The position numbers and the translations under genes were made by a program. From assembly GCA_013397935.1 (NCBI GenBank), contig VZRN01000234.1, positions 770,612 through 834,611 on the forward strand: a stretch of 64,000 nt of DNA, given 5' to 3'. Below, in pieces: positions 47,901 to 58,413 of the stretch. The first letter of the stretch is position 1. Each line of letters starts with the position of its first letter. A model generated the notes under the pieces. The model was given only the letters and a program-made list of their open reading frames with translations, was not told where the DNA came from and did not search any database. This DNA comes from Dasyornis broadbenti (taxonomy: Eukaryota > Chordata > Aves > Passeriformes > Dasyornithidae).

Positions 47901-48598
47901 CTGCCAAGGCTCGTTGGGGGTTGGTGTGAGCTGGAGCTCACAGTTAGACAAAACCCTGGTGTCTGGAAATTGCTTGTGGAGCAGTGACTGTGTCCCAAAC
48001 CCTCCTGGCTGCTGAGGCTCACAGAGGCATTCCTCTGTGAGCTTTGGGGTACTTGAGCAGTTTGCAGCACGGGGGTCTCCTATAGGTGAAGCAGGAAAGG
48101 AGGTCCTGCTCTGCCCACAGCCTTGCCTGGCCCCTTCAGTAGCGTCCCCCAGGACAGGGCCCCTCAGCTGATCCCCACTTCTGCTCTCTCTTCCCCTCCA
48201 GTCTGTATCATGCCGTCGTGCCTTCTTGTGGGCCCTTTGAGGGGCTGAGCCTTAGCAGTCCCTCACCAGAACAGACTCCCCCCACACTGGCGCTTGGCCC
48301 TGGACCCCCGAGCACCCCCACGGGACTCTTCAGGCTCTTGCTGGGGCGAGATTCCCACTTGGCACCAGGGACTGGATCATGGTGGGCCCCCTCACTCCAC
48401 TCCCAGGACCCTCAGCACTCTGAGCCCCAGCCCTCCCCTCTGCCCAGGGGTCAGGATGGACCCCCACCCAGGAGCAGCATCTTCAGCTGGAACCTGGTGG
48501 AGAAGCTGCAGCGCCTGGGGCTGGACAAGGTGGTGGCCAGAGGGGAGATGTCCCACACCCAGGCAAGGCCCAGAGGGGCCCGGGGCACCTGGAAGTGA
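41944..48598 (+). CDS. HAP1: HAP1, huntingtin-associated protein 1 (TRAK/Milton-like form)
   Basis: Exons 41944-42040, 43967-44043, 44163-44279, 44367-44467, 44728-44836, 44970-45048, 45159-45289, 45365-45439, 45535-45672, 45750-45817, 45895-46062, 46267-46580, 46667-46885, 47344-47446 and 48202-48598 give 730 residues. The first exon (MEIWSSPAAY...ARELEE) matches the IWKTPAAY...IRELEE part of mammalian HAP1. Next come a TRAK-like ITKTYHDIDAVTNLL segment, the dynein-adaptor CC1 box AARIGQSLL (residues 66-74) and long coiled coils to about residue 300. TRAK-type blocks follow: KLQIVKPLEGSVTLHHWQQL, a STFTITTCHILHP string, and a final NLVEKLQRLGLDKVV (696-710). HAP1 and TRAKs link dynein/dynactin and kinesin-1 to vesicles or mitochondria; HAP1 binds huntingtin. 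The gene lies between JUP and GAST, as in mammals. A TRAK paralogue is unlikely given synteny and the HAP1-type first exon. Confidence 0.93.
42130..42232. repeat. 43-bp tandem duplication in HAP1 intron
   Basis: Two near-identical units containing GCCGGGGTCTCCCCGGGGCC and GGAGCGCT follow one another, with a partial third (CTGGAGTCTCCCCTCGGG). The array is 90 bases after the donor of the HAP1-type first exon and does not include it. Confidence 0.8.
47551..47599 (+). other. HAP1: Candidate alternative HAP1 terminal exon
   Basis: A good acceptor (TTCCCTGCAG) precedes 49 bases that, spliced in phase from the 47344-47446 exon, read SSSNWQAGGHLQALML then TGA (47597-47599). Use would remove the last 132 residues, including the Milton-type C-terminus. 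No poly(A) signal follows closely, so it may be a chance site or a poison exon. Confidence 0.3.
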
Positions 48599-49215
48599 TG
48601 CTGCTGCAGAGCCCCCAGGCTCAGGGTGAGACACATCCTCTTCCTCACCCACACATGGGGAAATGGAGACACGACAAGCTTCAGCCTCAGCTTCTGATGC
48701 TGCCCCAGGTCTGTCAGCGCTCCTGGCACCAGGGTGGGGGGCTTTGCCCTGCTGCAAGGACAGTACTAGCACTGCTCCCCCTGTGCAGAGGGGGCTGGCT
48801 GACCCTGTCCCTGCTGGGGGCGTTTGGACCCTTCACAGGAGCCAGTTTCTGGAAATAAAAACTGTTCCTGCTTCTGCTGAGCCTGTCTGCGGAGAAAGAG
48901 GCAGCTTGGCCCTTTGGGGCTGTCCAGATGCTGCAGCGAAGGGCAATGCTCAGCCTGAGCTCGGGTGGGTTCTGGGGCAACCTGGTGGGGCCAGGGGGAG
49001 ATCCCTGCACCCCGGACTGGGCCCCTGGCTAGTACCTGGACTGGACTGGCTTTTAAAGGGAATGGTGGTTTAACTCTTTCCTGCCCACTGAGTAGCAATA
49101 GTAGCAGCACCCACAGCTTGGGATGTTTCTGGGGGCGCAGCTGTTGCTCCCCCTGCCATGTCCCTCCCTCCAGGCTGTGTTCCGTCCCCTGGCAAATAAA
49201 TGTGAATTCACAGAG
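48599..49215 (+). other. HAP1: HAP1 3'UTR with two poly(A) signals
   Basis: AATAAA occurs at 48854-48859 and again at 49195-49200; both are followed by T/G-rich sequence. The distal site ends about 150 bases from the GAST poly(A) signal on the other strand, so the two transcripts are convergent but not overlapping. Confidence 0.75.
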
Positions 49216-49369
49216 CAGCTCATGTGTGCTGTGTCTGCTGCCACATTCTGTGATTGCTGCCATGCGCAGTTTGATCTCTGCCCTGCGGGGCTGGGGGTGA
49301 ATCCCCTCTGCCCACACTCCCAAGCTCTCCCCAACACAGCCGGGAGTGCAGAGGCCGTAGTGCCACAAT

Positions 49370-49375
49370 TTTATT
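49370..49375 (-). other. GAST: GAST poly(A) signal
   Basis: TTTATT on the plus strand reads AATAAA on the minus strand, 60 bases after the gastrin stop codon, consistent with the short 3'UTR of gastrin mRNAs. Confidence 0.8.
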
Positions 49376-49434
49376 GTGGGAAGGGACATGCACTGAGTGT
49401 GTGGGTGCTCTACGTGGCCAGTCCAGCCCAGCAG

Positions 49435-49824
49435 CTACGCGGCACCAGCCTCATTCTCAGCACTTCGGCGACCAAAGTCCATCCAGTCAGGGTAGTAGTG
49501 GTCATGCAAAGCCTCCATCCCCTCGTCATCATGCACAAAGGCCTTGTGGTTGTTCAGCTCTGCCAGGGCAAGGGCAGCAGTTAGAGCTGGCATGGGGAAC
49601 TGGCTGTGCCTCCTGAGTGCTGCCCACCCTGAGCTCCCAGTACCTGTGAGGATGTGGGACAGGAGGTGCTGCTGCTCCTGGGACAGGTCCTTGGGCCAGT
49701 CCCGCCGGACCAGGCTGGGGGGTTGCTGGTGGGGGTCCCCCATGGTGCCTGGTGCCGCTGGCCGGCACAGGCAGGCGGTCACTGCGATGGTGAGGATGAG
49801 ACCGAGGCACGGCATCACCTTCAT
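49435..49824 (-). CDS. GAST: GAST, preprogastrin
   Basis: Two coding exons, 49644-49824 and 49435-49559, give 101 residues. Residues 1 to about 18 form a signal peptide (MKVMPCLGLILTIAVTAC). A dibasic site RR is at 40-41. The active C-terminus YYPDWMDF (82-89) is followed by G-RR (90-92), the signal for Phe amidation and cleavage, then a C-flanking peptide. The seventh residue from the amide is Tyr, as in avian gastrins and CCK, and the sixth is Pro, the avian gastrin signature. Secreted gastrin acts on CCK2-type receptors to stimulate gastric acid. CCK itself has a different context, DYMGWMDF. A non-coding first exon lies upstream, as in mammals. Confidence 0.95.
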   Translation of the reverse strand: MKVMPCLGLILTIAVTACLCRPAAPGTMGDPHQQPPSLVRRDWPKDLSQEQQHLLSHILTGTGSSGWAALRRHSQFPMPALTAALALAELNNHKAFVHDDEGMEALHDHYYPDWMDFGRRSAENEAGAA

Positions 49825-50048
49825 GGCTGTGGAGAGATTGAACAGGAGTGGGGAAGTTGGGGGGGCTGCAGCCCCTGAACTGGGACATGCTCAGCCTGTG
49901 CGGAGGTGTGGCCTAGGTACTTGGCCATGGGGCACAGATAGTTCACAGTCCTCTCTCTTCCTCCCTTTGGGTCCTCAAGTCCCCTCCATCCCTTCCATCT
50001 TCTCCCCAGCTCTTCTCCAACCCTCTCTCCTGGCTGGTTCCCAGTTGT

Positions 50049-50195
50049 CCTAGAATCAGAGTCAAGGCAGAAGGATCCATAAGGATCGAGTCCCACTCCT
50101 TGCTCCTTGCAAGGATAATGAAAACTAAAGCACATGGCTGAGAGCATCATCCAGCTCCTCCTTCAGCTCCAACAGCTGGGGACCAGGGTGCTCAT
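50049..50195 (-). mobile_element. Diverged CR1 LINE fragment in GAST intron 1
   Basis: Read on the plus strand the order is AGAATC, AAGGATC, AGTCCCACTCCTTGCTCC and GGCTGAGAGCATCATCCAGC, which follows the reverse complement of a CR1 3' region. It is heavily diverged and lacks a complete tail. Confidence 0.6.
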
Positions 50196-50354
50196 ACCCA
50201 GGGTGTGGCCAGGCCCCAGGTCCCCTCTTGTCCCTCCCAGTGGGTCTCCAAGTTGCTCTGTCCCTCCCATCTGCTCCTCAAGTTTTCTTCATCCCTCTCT
50301 CCCCGCTGGTCCCCAAGTCACCTCTGGACAGAGCCAGAGCCCTGTGGCACTCAC

Positions 50355-50447
50355 CTGCAGGTTCTAGGGCTCAGCACGGTGTCCCAGAGGATGTCCTGGT
50401 GGGATGTCCCAGTGGGGTGTCCCGGTGGATGTCTCAGTTGGTGTCTC
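50355..50447 (-). other. GAST: GAST non-coding exon 1
   Basis: The minus-strand donor CTGCAG|GTGAGT (plus ACTCAC, 50349-50354) ends a short 5'UTR exon. Its start is inferred from the TATA-like element about 30 bases upstream. Confidence 0.65.
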
Positions 50448-50476
50448 TCTTCAGAATCGCCCCGGCTCAGTGCTGC

Positions 50477-50550
50477 TTTTAAAGGCGCTGCCAGGGCTGC
50501 CACACCCCGGGGCGTCTCCACACCCTGGGGCGTCTCCACACCCATCCACC
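50477..50550 (-). promoter_or_regulatory. GAST: GAST core promoter with TATA-like box and CACACCC repeats
   Basis: On the minus strand CTTTAAAA (50477-50484) is a TATA-like box. Just upstream, an 18-bp unit CACACCCYGGGGCGTCTC is repeated (50501-50518 and 50519-50536) and begins a third time at 50537. The unit joins a CACCC box and a GC box, sites typical of Sp1/KLF factors, which are known regulators of mammalian gastrin. Confidence 0.65.
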
Positions 50551-50579
50551 CCTGGGGGGCCCTCGGGCATCTGTGTGTG

Positions 50580-51560
50580 CTCATAGACACACAGACACAC
50601 AGCAACAGGCACACAGACACAGAGCTTGACAGTCATATCCATGTACACACGTGTATAGGCGCACATGTGTCCATACACATACCTCACTACACATGCACAC
50701 AGGCATGTTCATGGCTGGCTGATGGTGTGTATATACACATATATACATAAATAAACAATACAGTATGATATATAACATTCTATACAGTATAAAATATAGA
50801 TAATACGTATTGTATACACTTCTAACAGATAACATAGCTTATACATCTACATAAACTCATCCAGGTATCCATATGTGCACACGGGTACAGATACACAGCT
50901 ACAGACATGGACACACATGTGCACATATGTGTGTTTATATGGACGATAACTCCATGGGGTAATTGTATGTCATGGAGTGATGGAGGGTGTGTACAGTGGG
51001 ATGGATGCATAAGGAATACAATGACACATCTCTATATATGTATCCACACATATATGCATATACACACATATGTATGTGTGTATAGAAACACAGATATATG
51101 TATACATATATATGAATGCTTACATAGATATACATGTCTATATGTACATATCTATGTATACGTGTATATACATGTGTGTATATATACACACAGATATGTA
51201 TATACACACATACACATGTATACATCCATACACACACACATACACGCATGTTGGACTCCATTTTTTGAAGTATTTTCCAACCTAAATGATTCTAGGCTTC
51301 TGTATATGTACATGTATGTGTATTTTTACACATATATGTAAATATTGACATACATACATATATGCATATACATACACATGTCTATATAGACATATACACA
51401 TATATATGTATAAACACACACATGTGTATATACAAGTATGTATGTGTGTATACATACATGTATACTTACACATGCACATATATATCTGTGTGTCTGTACA
51501 CACACACACACACGTATGTACCCACACACCTACACCCAGGTGTGTGCACACACATTCACG
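50580..51560. repeat. Long alternating purine-pyrimidine tract (CA/TA/TG)
   Basis: Nearly 1 kb of interrupted ACAC, ATAT and TGTG runs with ATACACAT-type higher-order units. It contains no gene; the long open frames here are artefacts of the simple sequence. Such tracts have Z-DNA potential and mutate quickly. Confidence 0.9.
51250..51303 (+). mobile_element. CR1 3'-tail fragment inside the simple repeat
   Basis: TTGGACTCCATTTTTTGAAG followed by TTTTCCAACCTAAATGATTC matches the CR1 3' terminus (GTTGGACTAGATGATCTTTG... CTTCCAACCCAAACGATTCT). It is the only non-simple sequence in the tract. Confidence 0.7.
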
Positions 51561-51564
51561 TGTT

Positions 51565-53400
51565 GTGTCAGGGGTCCCAAGGGCTCTGTGCTCCCAGGTG
51601 TTGGGAGCTTCACAGACCTGGGGGTGCGGCGGCGTTGTCTGTGCGTGTCTGAGGCCCCTCACCAGGACACAGGGCCTGGAGCAGCCCATTCTTCAGCTCT
51701 GGACATCTCCCTGCACCCCAAAAAGCTTTGGGGTGTCATGGAAGGAGTGGGCCCCACTCACTGTCAGAGCCCTCTGAAGATCCTTGTCTGTCACCATCAC
51801 CTCCTTGTTCAATATCAACGGTTCCTGCTGCCCGTATTGACTCCCCATCAGTGTATTTGTAGAGATCATTTGTCTCCCTCCTTCAATAAACCACATGAAT
51901 GACATCCTGGGCTGGGGCACGTCACTGTTTTGTGCCCCCACTGTGTTCCCAACGAGCCGTGTCGGTGCTCCTCAAACACCCCCAAAACAAATGGGCTTTG
52001 GATGGCCAGAAAACAGCAGCGCCTGGCACCCCACAGCCATCGATTGCTCGCTCCACCGAGCGCGTTGCACAAGGAACAAACAAATTGTTTTCCAATTTCT
52101 GGCTTTTAATGGCTCAATCTGGACCAAATGAGCCATCAGGGTGATGGGGACACGGCAGCCGTTCTCTCCAGGGCCACGGGCGTGGCATCACCTTGACGCA
52201 GGTTCGCCACCAGGCTGGTGGGTGCTCCGGTTGGACCCTTCTCTGGATGGACAAATGCTGGGCTGGCAGATGGACCAAGCACCCTCACCCCTGCCTGGCT
52301 GGGGCTGGCTGTCCTGGCAGCGGCCAAATCTGTGGGCAGCCTGGCAAAGCCAGCGGAGAAAAATCCGGGCTGGACCTGCTCCGACACAGAGGGGGCATGG
52401 GAATTTTTGGTGCAGCAGAGCACAGATAGGATTGTGTCAGGTTATGGGCACAAACACACACCCCGGTGTGAGTGCACGCCTTGGTGCTGCCAGCACCTGC
52501 TCTCGATGTGCAGCGCTGGTCATCTCTCTGCCATAACCTGCTCCCCGAGGTACAAGCAGGGCTGGAGGTCACTTCCAGGTACAGGCAGGGCTGGAGGTCA
52601 CCTGCCTCCTCGGTGCACTCACAGCTGCTTTGCATAATTGCAGCAATTTGGTTTCCAAGAGCAAAGTCTTCCGGGAAAGTGACATTGGAGTGAACCCAGT
52701 GCTCCCGAGCAGCACGTGGGAGATGGGGGTCATTGCGGCAGTGGAGGAACAGCCGTGGCCTGCTCTAGGGGCAGACAGTAGCATGAGCAGCTGACCAGGG
52801 TTGGAGCAGCCTCCCAGGACACCCCAGCTCTCCCAGCTGCAGGACAGATGGGCCAGGGGCAACGGGTAGGGAAATCCAGGGATCTTCTGATACATCTCAT
52901 ATTGCTCTTGTGCAGGAGGCCCCCAGAATCCCCAGCCCCCAAGCTGCTCTCAGCCGGTGCATTTTGCTGAGATTTCATTCTTGCTTGTTGAGCTTGAGCT
53001 TGAGAAATAGAGGCCGCTCAACCCCTGCCCTGTGGCAGAGCCTGACCTGGGTGGCAGAGCCTCCCCCTTCTCCCCAGAGCAGTTTTCAGGAAGCAGAAGT
53101 GCAGATCCCAACCACAGGACTTAGAGGAACACAGCAAGCACAGGAGCTGGGTTCAAGGGTTATGGTGCCCAGGCAGGGAATGACTCAGCACCCACCTACT
53201 CTTTGGCTTTCCCTCAGCTCCTCGACGGGAACTCAGCTTCCTCTTCCTGCAGTGTGTCAGAGCAGCGAACAAACCCCCAGCCCCCAAGGAGCCCCCAGGG
53301 CAGGGTGCACCAGCCCCCTGAGCACCGAGACTGTGACACTGCAGGCAAGAGAAGGTGCTTTGGCTCCTGGAAGCAATGGAATCCACCATACACAGGCTTT
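51565..53400. other. GAST-EIF1 intergenic region
   Basis: Unique sequence with a two-copy 29-bp tandem duplication at 52548-52605 (AGGTACARGCAGGGCTGGAG core). I see no exon or RNA gene. An AATAAA at 51884 on the plus strand has no evident gene before it. Confidence 0.6.
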
Positions 53401-53411
53401 TGAAAACCAGT

Positions 53412-54122
53412 TTTATTTAAATAAGACTTTAAATACATTACAATAAAACATTAGAAATGAAACCAAAGTCATATTACCGCACAGGGTGCGAGGCAGCAGC
53501 GCTACTGACACAAGGCTCTGCAGCTCCAGCTCCAGGGATGCTCCTTACATTAGTCCAACATTGATCCCTTGTCACAAGCTTAACCCACGGGACAGTTCCT
53601 TCATGTGCCTGGTACATGGGGGCTTGCAGCACCTGAACTGCAGCCATCCAGCCTCCAGGTCACTCTTCCATCACTCCTTCCAAGCCAGGCTTCCCCAGAT
53701 CCCTCTGCCTCCGGGAGCCAGCACTGCCCAGAGGGACGGTACCATGTCCCTGTGCCATGGTGCGGGGCCTCACACCAGGCAGGACACAAATCCCCTCCGT
53801 CAGGATGGGAGCGCAGCTGGACTGAGGAGCCATCAGGATAGGCGGAGCCCCTGGGCTTAGCTGGGAATAGCTGGAACTTTTGGCTTCAGGCTGGATGGTG
53901 CCACCACCTGCATTACCTCTGGGAAATGAGGGACAGCCAGACGAGATAGCATGGGCTCGTGTCAGTTTATTACATCACCAATTACAATAGTCCAGACTCA
54001 ACAGTGGACCCAAGATTGTTACATTACACAAACCGGCTGGTTTTAAACTTATGACAAGGGACAGGTGGGAATTTCATGGTAAGGAAATCTTCTTGCATAA
54101 AGCTCCAGTGGCCCACAGGCAC
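53412..54122 (-). other. EIF1: EIF1 3'UTR with two poly(A) signals
   Basis: Minus-strand AATAAA motifs are at 53966-53971 (proximal, about 155 bases after the stop) and 53412-53417 (distal). Both could be used. Confidence 0.6.
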
Positions 54123-55010
54123 TTAAAACCCGTGGACTTTCAGCTGGTCGTCTTTAGCCAGTCCAATCTGCAAGACAGAAAATGCATTCACAGCATGGAG
54201 TGATGCCCTTGTGCATTCAAATGCTGCCCACGCCCAGGGACCTCTGTGCATTTAACAAACTCGTTTATTTTAGTGAGCAGCAGGCCCAGGGTGCCCTACC
54301 TCCACGAGGAACTGGCAGATGTTCTTGCGCTGGTCACCCTGCAACTGAATCACTTCTCCATACTCGGGGTGCTCAATTACAGTACCATTGCAGGCAAATT
54401 TCTGCAGCAAAGACACAAAAGCCTCTTTAGCACCGTACAAACATTCAAGCTGGGCATGGCTGCTGTCCCCCTAGCCCCAAAGCCCCACCTTCTTGAAGGC
54501 CTTCACCAGTTTCTTTTTATCGTAGTCATCCGCGATGCCCTGGACTGTAGTGAGGGTCTTTCTGCCGTTGCGCTGCTGGATCCTTATATGGATGTAGTCC
54601 TCAGTGCCGGCCGGGAGCAGGTCATCACCCTTACTTGCATCCGCAAAGGGGTCTGCGGGGAGCGCCGTCAAGCCTNNNNNNNNNNNNNNNNNNNNNNNNN
54701 NNNNNNNNNNNNNNNNNNNNNNNNNNNNNNNNNNNNNNNNNNNNNNNNNNNNNNNNNNNNNNNNNNNNNNNNNNNNNCCCCCGCCCGCCCCGCCCGGGCG
54801 GGACCCGCCCCCGCCCCTGCCCCCACACCATTGGCCACCGGGCCCGCCCGTCATGCTTATGCTCCGCCCCCACCCCCCCGCGGCTGACGCAACCAGGCCC
54901 GGAATAGCAACTGCGCCACGGGGCGGGGCCGGGGCGGGGCCCGCGCGCTCTCCCGGCCCCACCGCACAAAGGGCCTCACCGAAGGGCTGGAGGGTCTGGA
55001 TAGCGGACAT
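54123..55010 (-). CDS. EIF1: EIF1, translation initiation factor 1 (SUI1)
   Basis: Four exons on the minus strand, 54980-55010, 54489-54652, 54300-54401 and 54123-54167, give 113 residues, the same length as human EIF1. The start MSAIQTLQPFG differs slightly from mammals. It is followed by the invariant DPFADASKGDDLLP and the SUI1 core (residues about 28-105: YIHIRIQQRNGRKTLTTVQG, then CNGTVIEHPEYGEVIQLQGD). It ends in LKVHGF. EIF1 binds the 40S P-site region and enforces AUG selection during scanning. The start was chosen by identity with the family. Intron 1 contains a 102-base N gap, so its length is approximate. EIF1B is a paralogue elsewhere; the GAST neighbour supports EIF1. Confidence 0.98.
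54676..54777. other. Assembly gap (102 N) in EIF1 intron 1
   Basis: A run of N in extremely GC-rich sequence between EIF1 exons 1 and 2; the coding exons are intact. Confidence 0.99.
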
Positions 55011-55084
55011 ACGATACGCTTCCCCTCCCTCCGCGGCGGCNTCGCGGCGGCGGCTCGAGGCGCTGTCAGGGGGGCGGGACTGCC

Positions 55085-55150
55085 GCCGACGGCTTATATA
55101 CCGCCCGCGCGTGACGTCATCACGCACGGCGAACGACGGTGGTGATTGGC
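55085..55150 (-). promoter_or_regulatory. EIF1: EIF1 promoter: TATA box, CRE and CCAAT box
   Basis: On the minus strand, a TATATAAG box (plus 55093-55100 region) is preceded by a full CRE TGACGTCA (55112-55119) and an inverted CCAAT (plus ATTGG, 55145-55149). The order and spacing fit a strong regulated promoter. Transcription would start near 55065, giving a 5'UTR of about 55 bases. Confidence 0.8.
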
Positions 55151-55329
55151 CGTCGGGCGGGGGCGTCAGGACGCATCGGGCGAACGCGGCCGCGCCCCGG
55201 CTGGGGCAGGGGGAGCGGAGCGCATGCGCAGGAGGGGGGCCCGGCAGCGCGCGGCGCGGCGCGTGCGCAATGCGGGGCCTGGGCCTGGGCCGAGACCCCC
55301 GGGATCCTCGTTCCCCTCCCCGGGTCACC

Positions 55330-55740
55330 CCCGCCGCTACCGAGACATCCCGGAGCCCCAAAATCCTCCCGGTACTCCCAAAATTCCCCTGGGAGACTCA
55401 CCCCCTCCCCGAGAACCACAAAATACCCCCATGAACCACAAAATACACCCCGGGACCCCTGAAACACCTCCAAATCCCCCTGGGACTTCCCCCCAAAAAG
55501 TACGATAACCCCAGAAACCCGCACAAGGACCTCAAATCCCCTCAAGCCCTCGGAAATCTTCCTGGGGCCCTCCAACCCTCACCCAAATCCCCTTGTTACG
55601 CCCCCAAAACCTCCCCGGGAGCCCCCAATCCCCCTGAGACTCCGAAAAACCTCCAGCCCCTCCTCAACTCTCCCAGAGTCTCCTTGGGGCACGCTAACCC
55701 ACTCCAAAATCCCCTTGGAACCACCAAAGGACTGAACCCT
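55330..55740. repeat. Degenerate CCCCAAAATCCCCTGGGAC-type minisatellite
   Basis: Variants of CCC(C)AAAAT and CCC(C)(T/G)GGGA alternate about every 20-35 bases for roughly 400 bases upstream of EIF1. It is strongly diverged. Confidence 0.65.
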
Positions 55741-58400
55741 TTTTCTGCTAGCCCTTCACTGGCCGCACATTGTCCAGCCTTGGTGACCATCAGCCTCTGG
55801 ATGGCCGCAGAAGCCGGGGGCAGCCAGATGTAGTTTGCCCGTTCCCATCCCTGCGTCTATCACATCCGTCCAGCACAACAGCCCAATACTGCCCAGGGGT
55901 GAACTAGAGCCATCCAGGGCTCCTGTGGGCACTGCAGGTGTTTCCCCGGCTGCCCGTGCATGTGGAGAGGCCCCGGGTGCTGCCAGTCCAGTGCTTCACC
56001 TTGTGGTGTCAGGAACACGCAGTGATCCCATGCTCCAGCCCCGGGTGACACCGCTGTGCCTGGCTCAGGGTGGCCCTCTCAGCCCAGGTTGGCCTTGCTG
56101 AACCTGGCACAGTCCGATCACCACCCCACGACTGCGGCGCTCCAGGCATGGCTCCTGCTGGAGCTGCAGCCTGGGAAAGCTCGGAGCTCACCTATGAATG
56201 TGGGTTTGTTACCAAGGGTTTGTCACTGGCTGTCCCCGCAGTGGCACTGCACCTGCAGCATGCAGGGAGCTGTGTGCAGACAGAGAGGAGGGTGCTGTTC
56301 CCAGGCTGCTGACAGGGAGATGCTCAGAGGATGCACAATTCTGGAGTGGGCCTGGGGCTCTGCTGCCAAAGGGAAACGCTGAAGATGTCACCAGAATCTG
56401 AAAGGAAAGGAAGGTTTTTCTCTTTAAACGAGTGAAACAAGTCCCCAGGCACTGCGCCTTGGCTCAGTCTGTCAGGCCTCAGCAAACCTCAGGGTGGTTT
56501 GCAGGTCTGTGCAGGGTGAGCTCAGGTCTTTTTGCTGTCTATCCTGAGCATTGGCCCATCCTGCCCTGGCTCCTGGAGCTCCCAAAGGCCTGGCTGGGCC
56601 GGGACATCGCAGTAATCCCAGTCACGGTTCTTGGGAAGGGGCACTCCGCGTCCTTTTGTAACGTGAGACAACGGTGGTTTTGGGAGTCGGCTTAGGAGAG
56701 CAGTGAGCCCAAAGGGGCCCGAATCAGGGTCAGTGGCAATTGGTGATCTCAGCTTTAACCCTGCTCCTGAGTCCTAATTTGAGGGCCCGGAGCCTGGCTC
56801 TCACTGTTCAGATTGAACTGCTAAACATGGACATTCCATGGCTTTCCCACGGCTACCGTGGGTAAACCCCCCAAACTGGCAGGTGTCTCCCTGCTGTCGC
56901 TCAGCCCAGCACGGGGGCTGCTGGCACAAGAACATCACATCCTGCTCGGAGCCATGGTACAGGTGCTAAAAATACCCTGAGACTCCAGATACGAAGAACA
57001 GTAAATCTCTGACAATTAACGGGGTCAAAAGCCGCATAAGATTCAGACAGAGCATGAGCTCTCTCCTCTGGGACTGGGTTAGTGCTCCATGTGGAGCGGG
57101 TACATTGCCCCAGGAACGCCTGGGTCTGCTGGCCTGTGTCTGCTGGGCTGGGGATCATTTATCTGGAGCTCCTCAGCTCCATCTGCATCCCCTGCAGCCC
57201 CAGCTCCCTGTGTAGGTGTTCCTGCCCTGCTTTGGAGCCATCTCTGAAGCACGTCGTGGGTTTGACAGGTTATTGGCAGCTGAGTGTGCTGCCATCTGTG
57301 GCTCTTGCAGACGTCACCCTGGTCAGATTGTTGCATCATTCTTGGGAGTTTTATTTAAGATAAAGGGAAATAATTTCTCTTGCACCAGGAAGAGAGAATT
57401 GTTTGCGTTGCTGTATTTCAGTGTCTCTCTGGTGTTTCTGAAGCATCTGTCTCTTCTGTGTGACAGATCAGCTGGAGAACTGGCTGAAATTTTCATTAGA
57501 ATGTGAATTTGCTCCACAACCACCATGAACAAGCAGATGGCTCTTCTCTCTCCTCTTTTTCTGATCAAATTTTCCTCCTCTCGCAGAGGAGCTGTCTCTA
57601 GCAGCCACATGGTGGAGTAGCCAGACAGGAGAAGCAATTAGAGGTTTGCACTCCATCTTTCTGCTGGAGGCATTTCCAAGTCCTCACTGCAGCCAAAGGG
57701 CTGCTTTTCATATTTATTTTCATATTCAACACCAAACACTCAAGCAAAGCCTTTGGTACCTCCAGTCTGGTGTCAGCTCTGGGTGGACTGGCCCCACTGC
57801 TGAGCCAGAATACCCCAGAGGGTTGATTTATTAGTGTCAGTTTAGATTTGCAGAGTCCACACAACATACCCTGGTTGTGTGCTTGTCACTGGGCCCCCAG
57901 AGCCTTTGGTTCAACACCAGAAGAGGCAAGTGTGTGTCAGACATGAGCTGAGCCCATCATTGGTGAGATCTGAGCACTGTCAGGGGAGTGTTAACATCTG
58001 ATTTTGTCCTGTGAGCAGGATTCACAGCTGGCACCTGCAGTCATGAGTGGCTTCGCCTGGGCCCCGCGGCTAAGCCCCTGCACCCTCCTCACCTCTGTCT
58101 GTCTTTGTGTGCTGGTCCCGTCCTGTCCGGCCCGAGGAGGTGCCGCTCCCGGCTCCCCACGAGGTGGCAATGCCGGTCTCCTGCAGGAGCAGCTCGTCAG
58201 GCAGCTCCGAGCTGCTGCCGTCTCCTCAAGGCCAGCGCCTGGCAGACAATCCCCTCTGTCCCTCGGGGCTTTGCGGGGGCCCCGTGCACCGCAGCCCCGG
58301 TGCGTGGGGCCGTGGCCGTGCCAGGGGAGCTGCCAGAGACTGTTCAGGGGCAGCAGGAGAAGCAGAGGGAGCCCAGAACTGCCTGTGTCCTGTGACACTT
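55741..58400. other. Intergenic region beyond EIF1
   Basis: Unique sequence, AT-richer at 57340-57850. I see no exon with family similarity, no RNA gene and no complete transposon. Confidence 0.5.
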
Positions 58401-58413
58401 GTGCTGTCACTGC

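Noticed and set aside
50907..51530. Tyr/His/Ile/Val-rich frames on both strands
   Set aside because: They are translations of the CA/TA simple-repeat tract.
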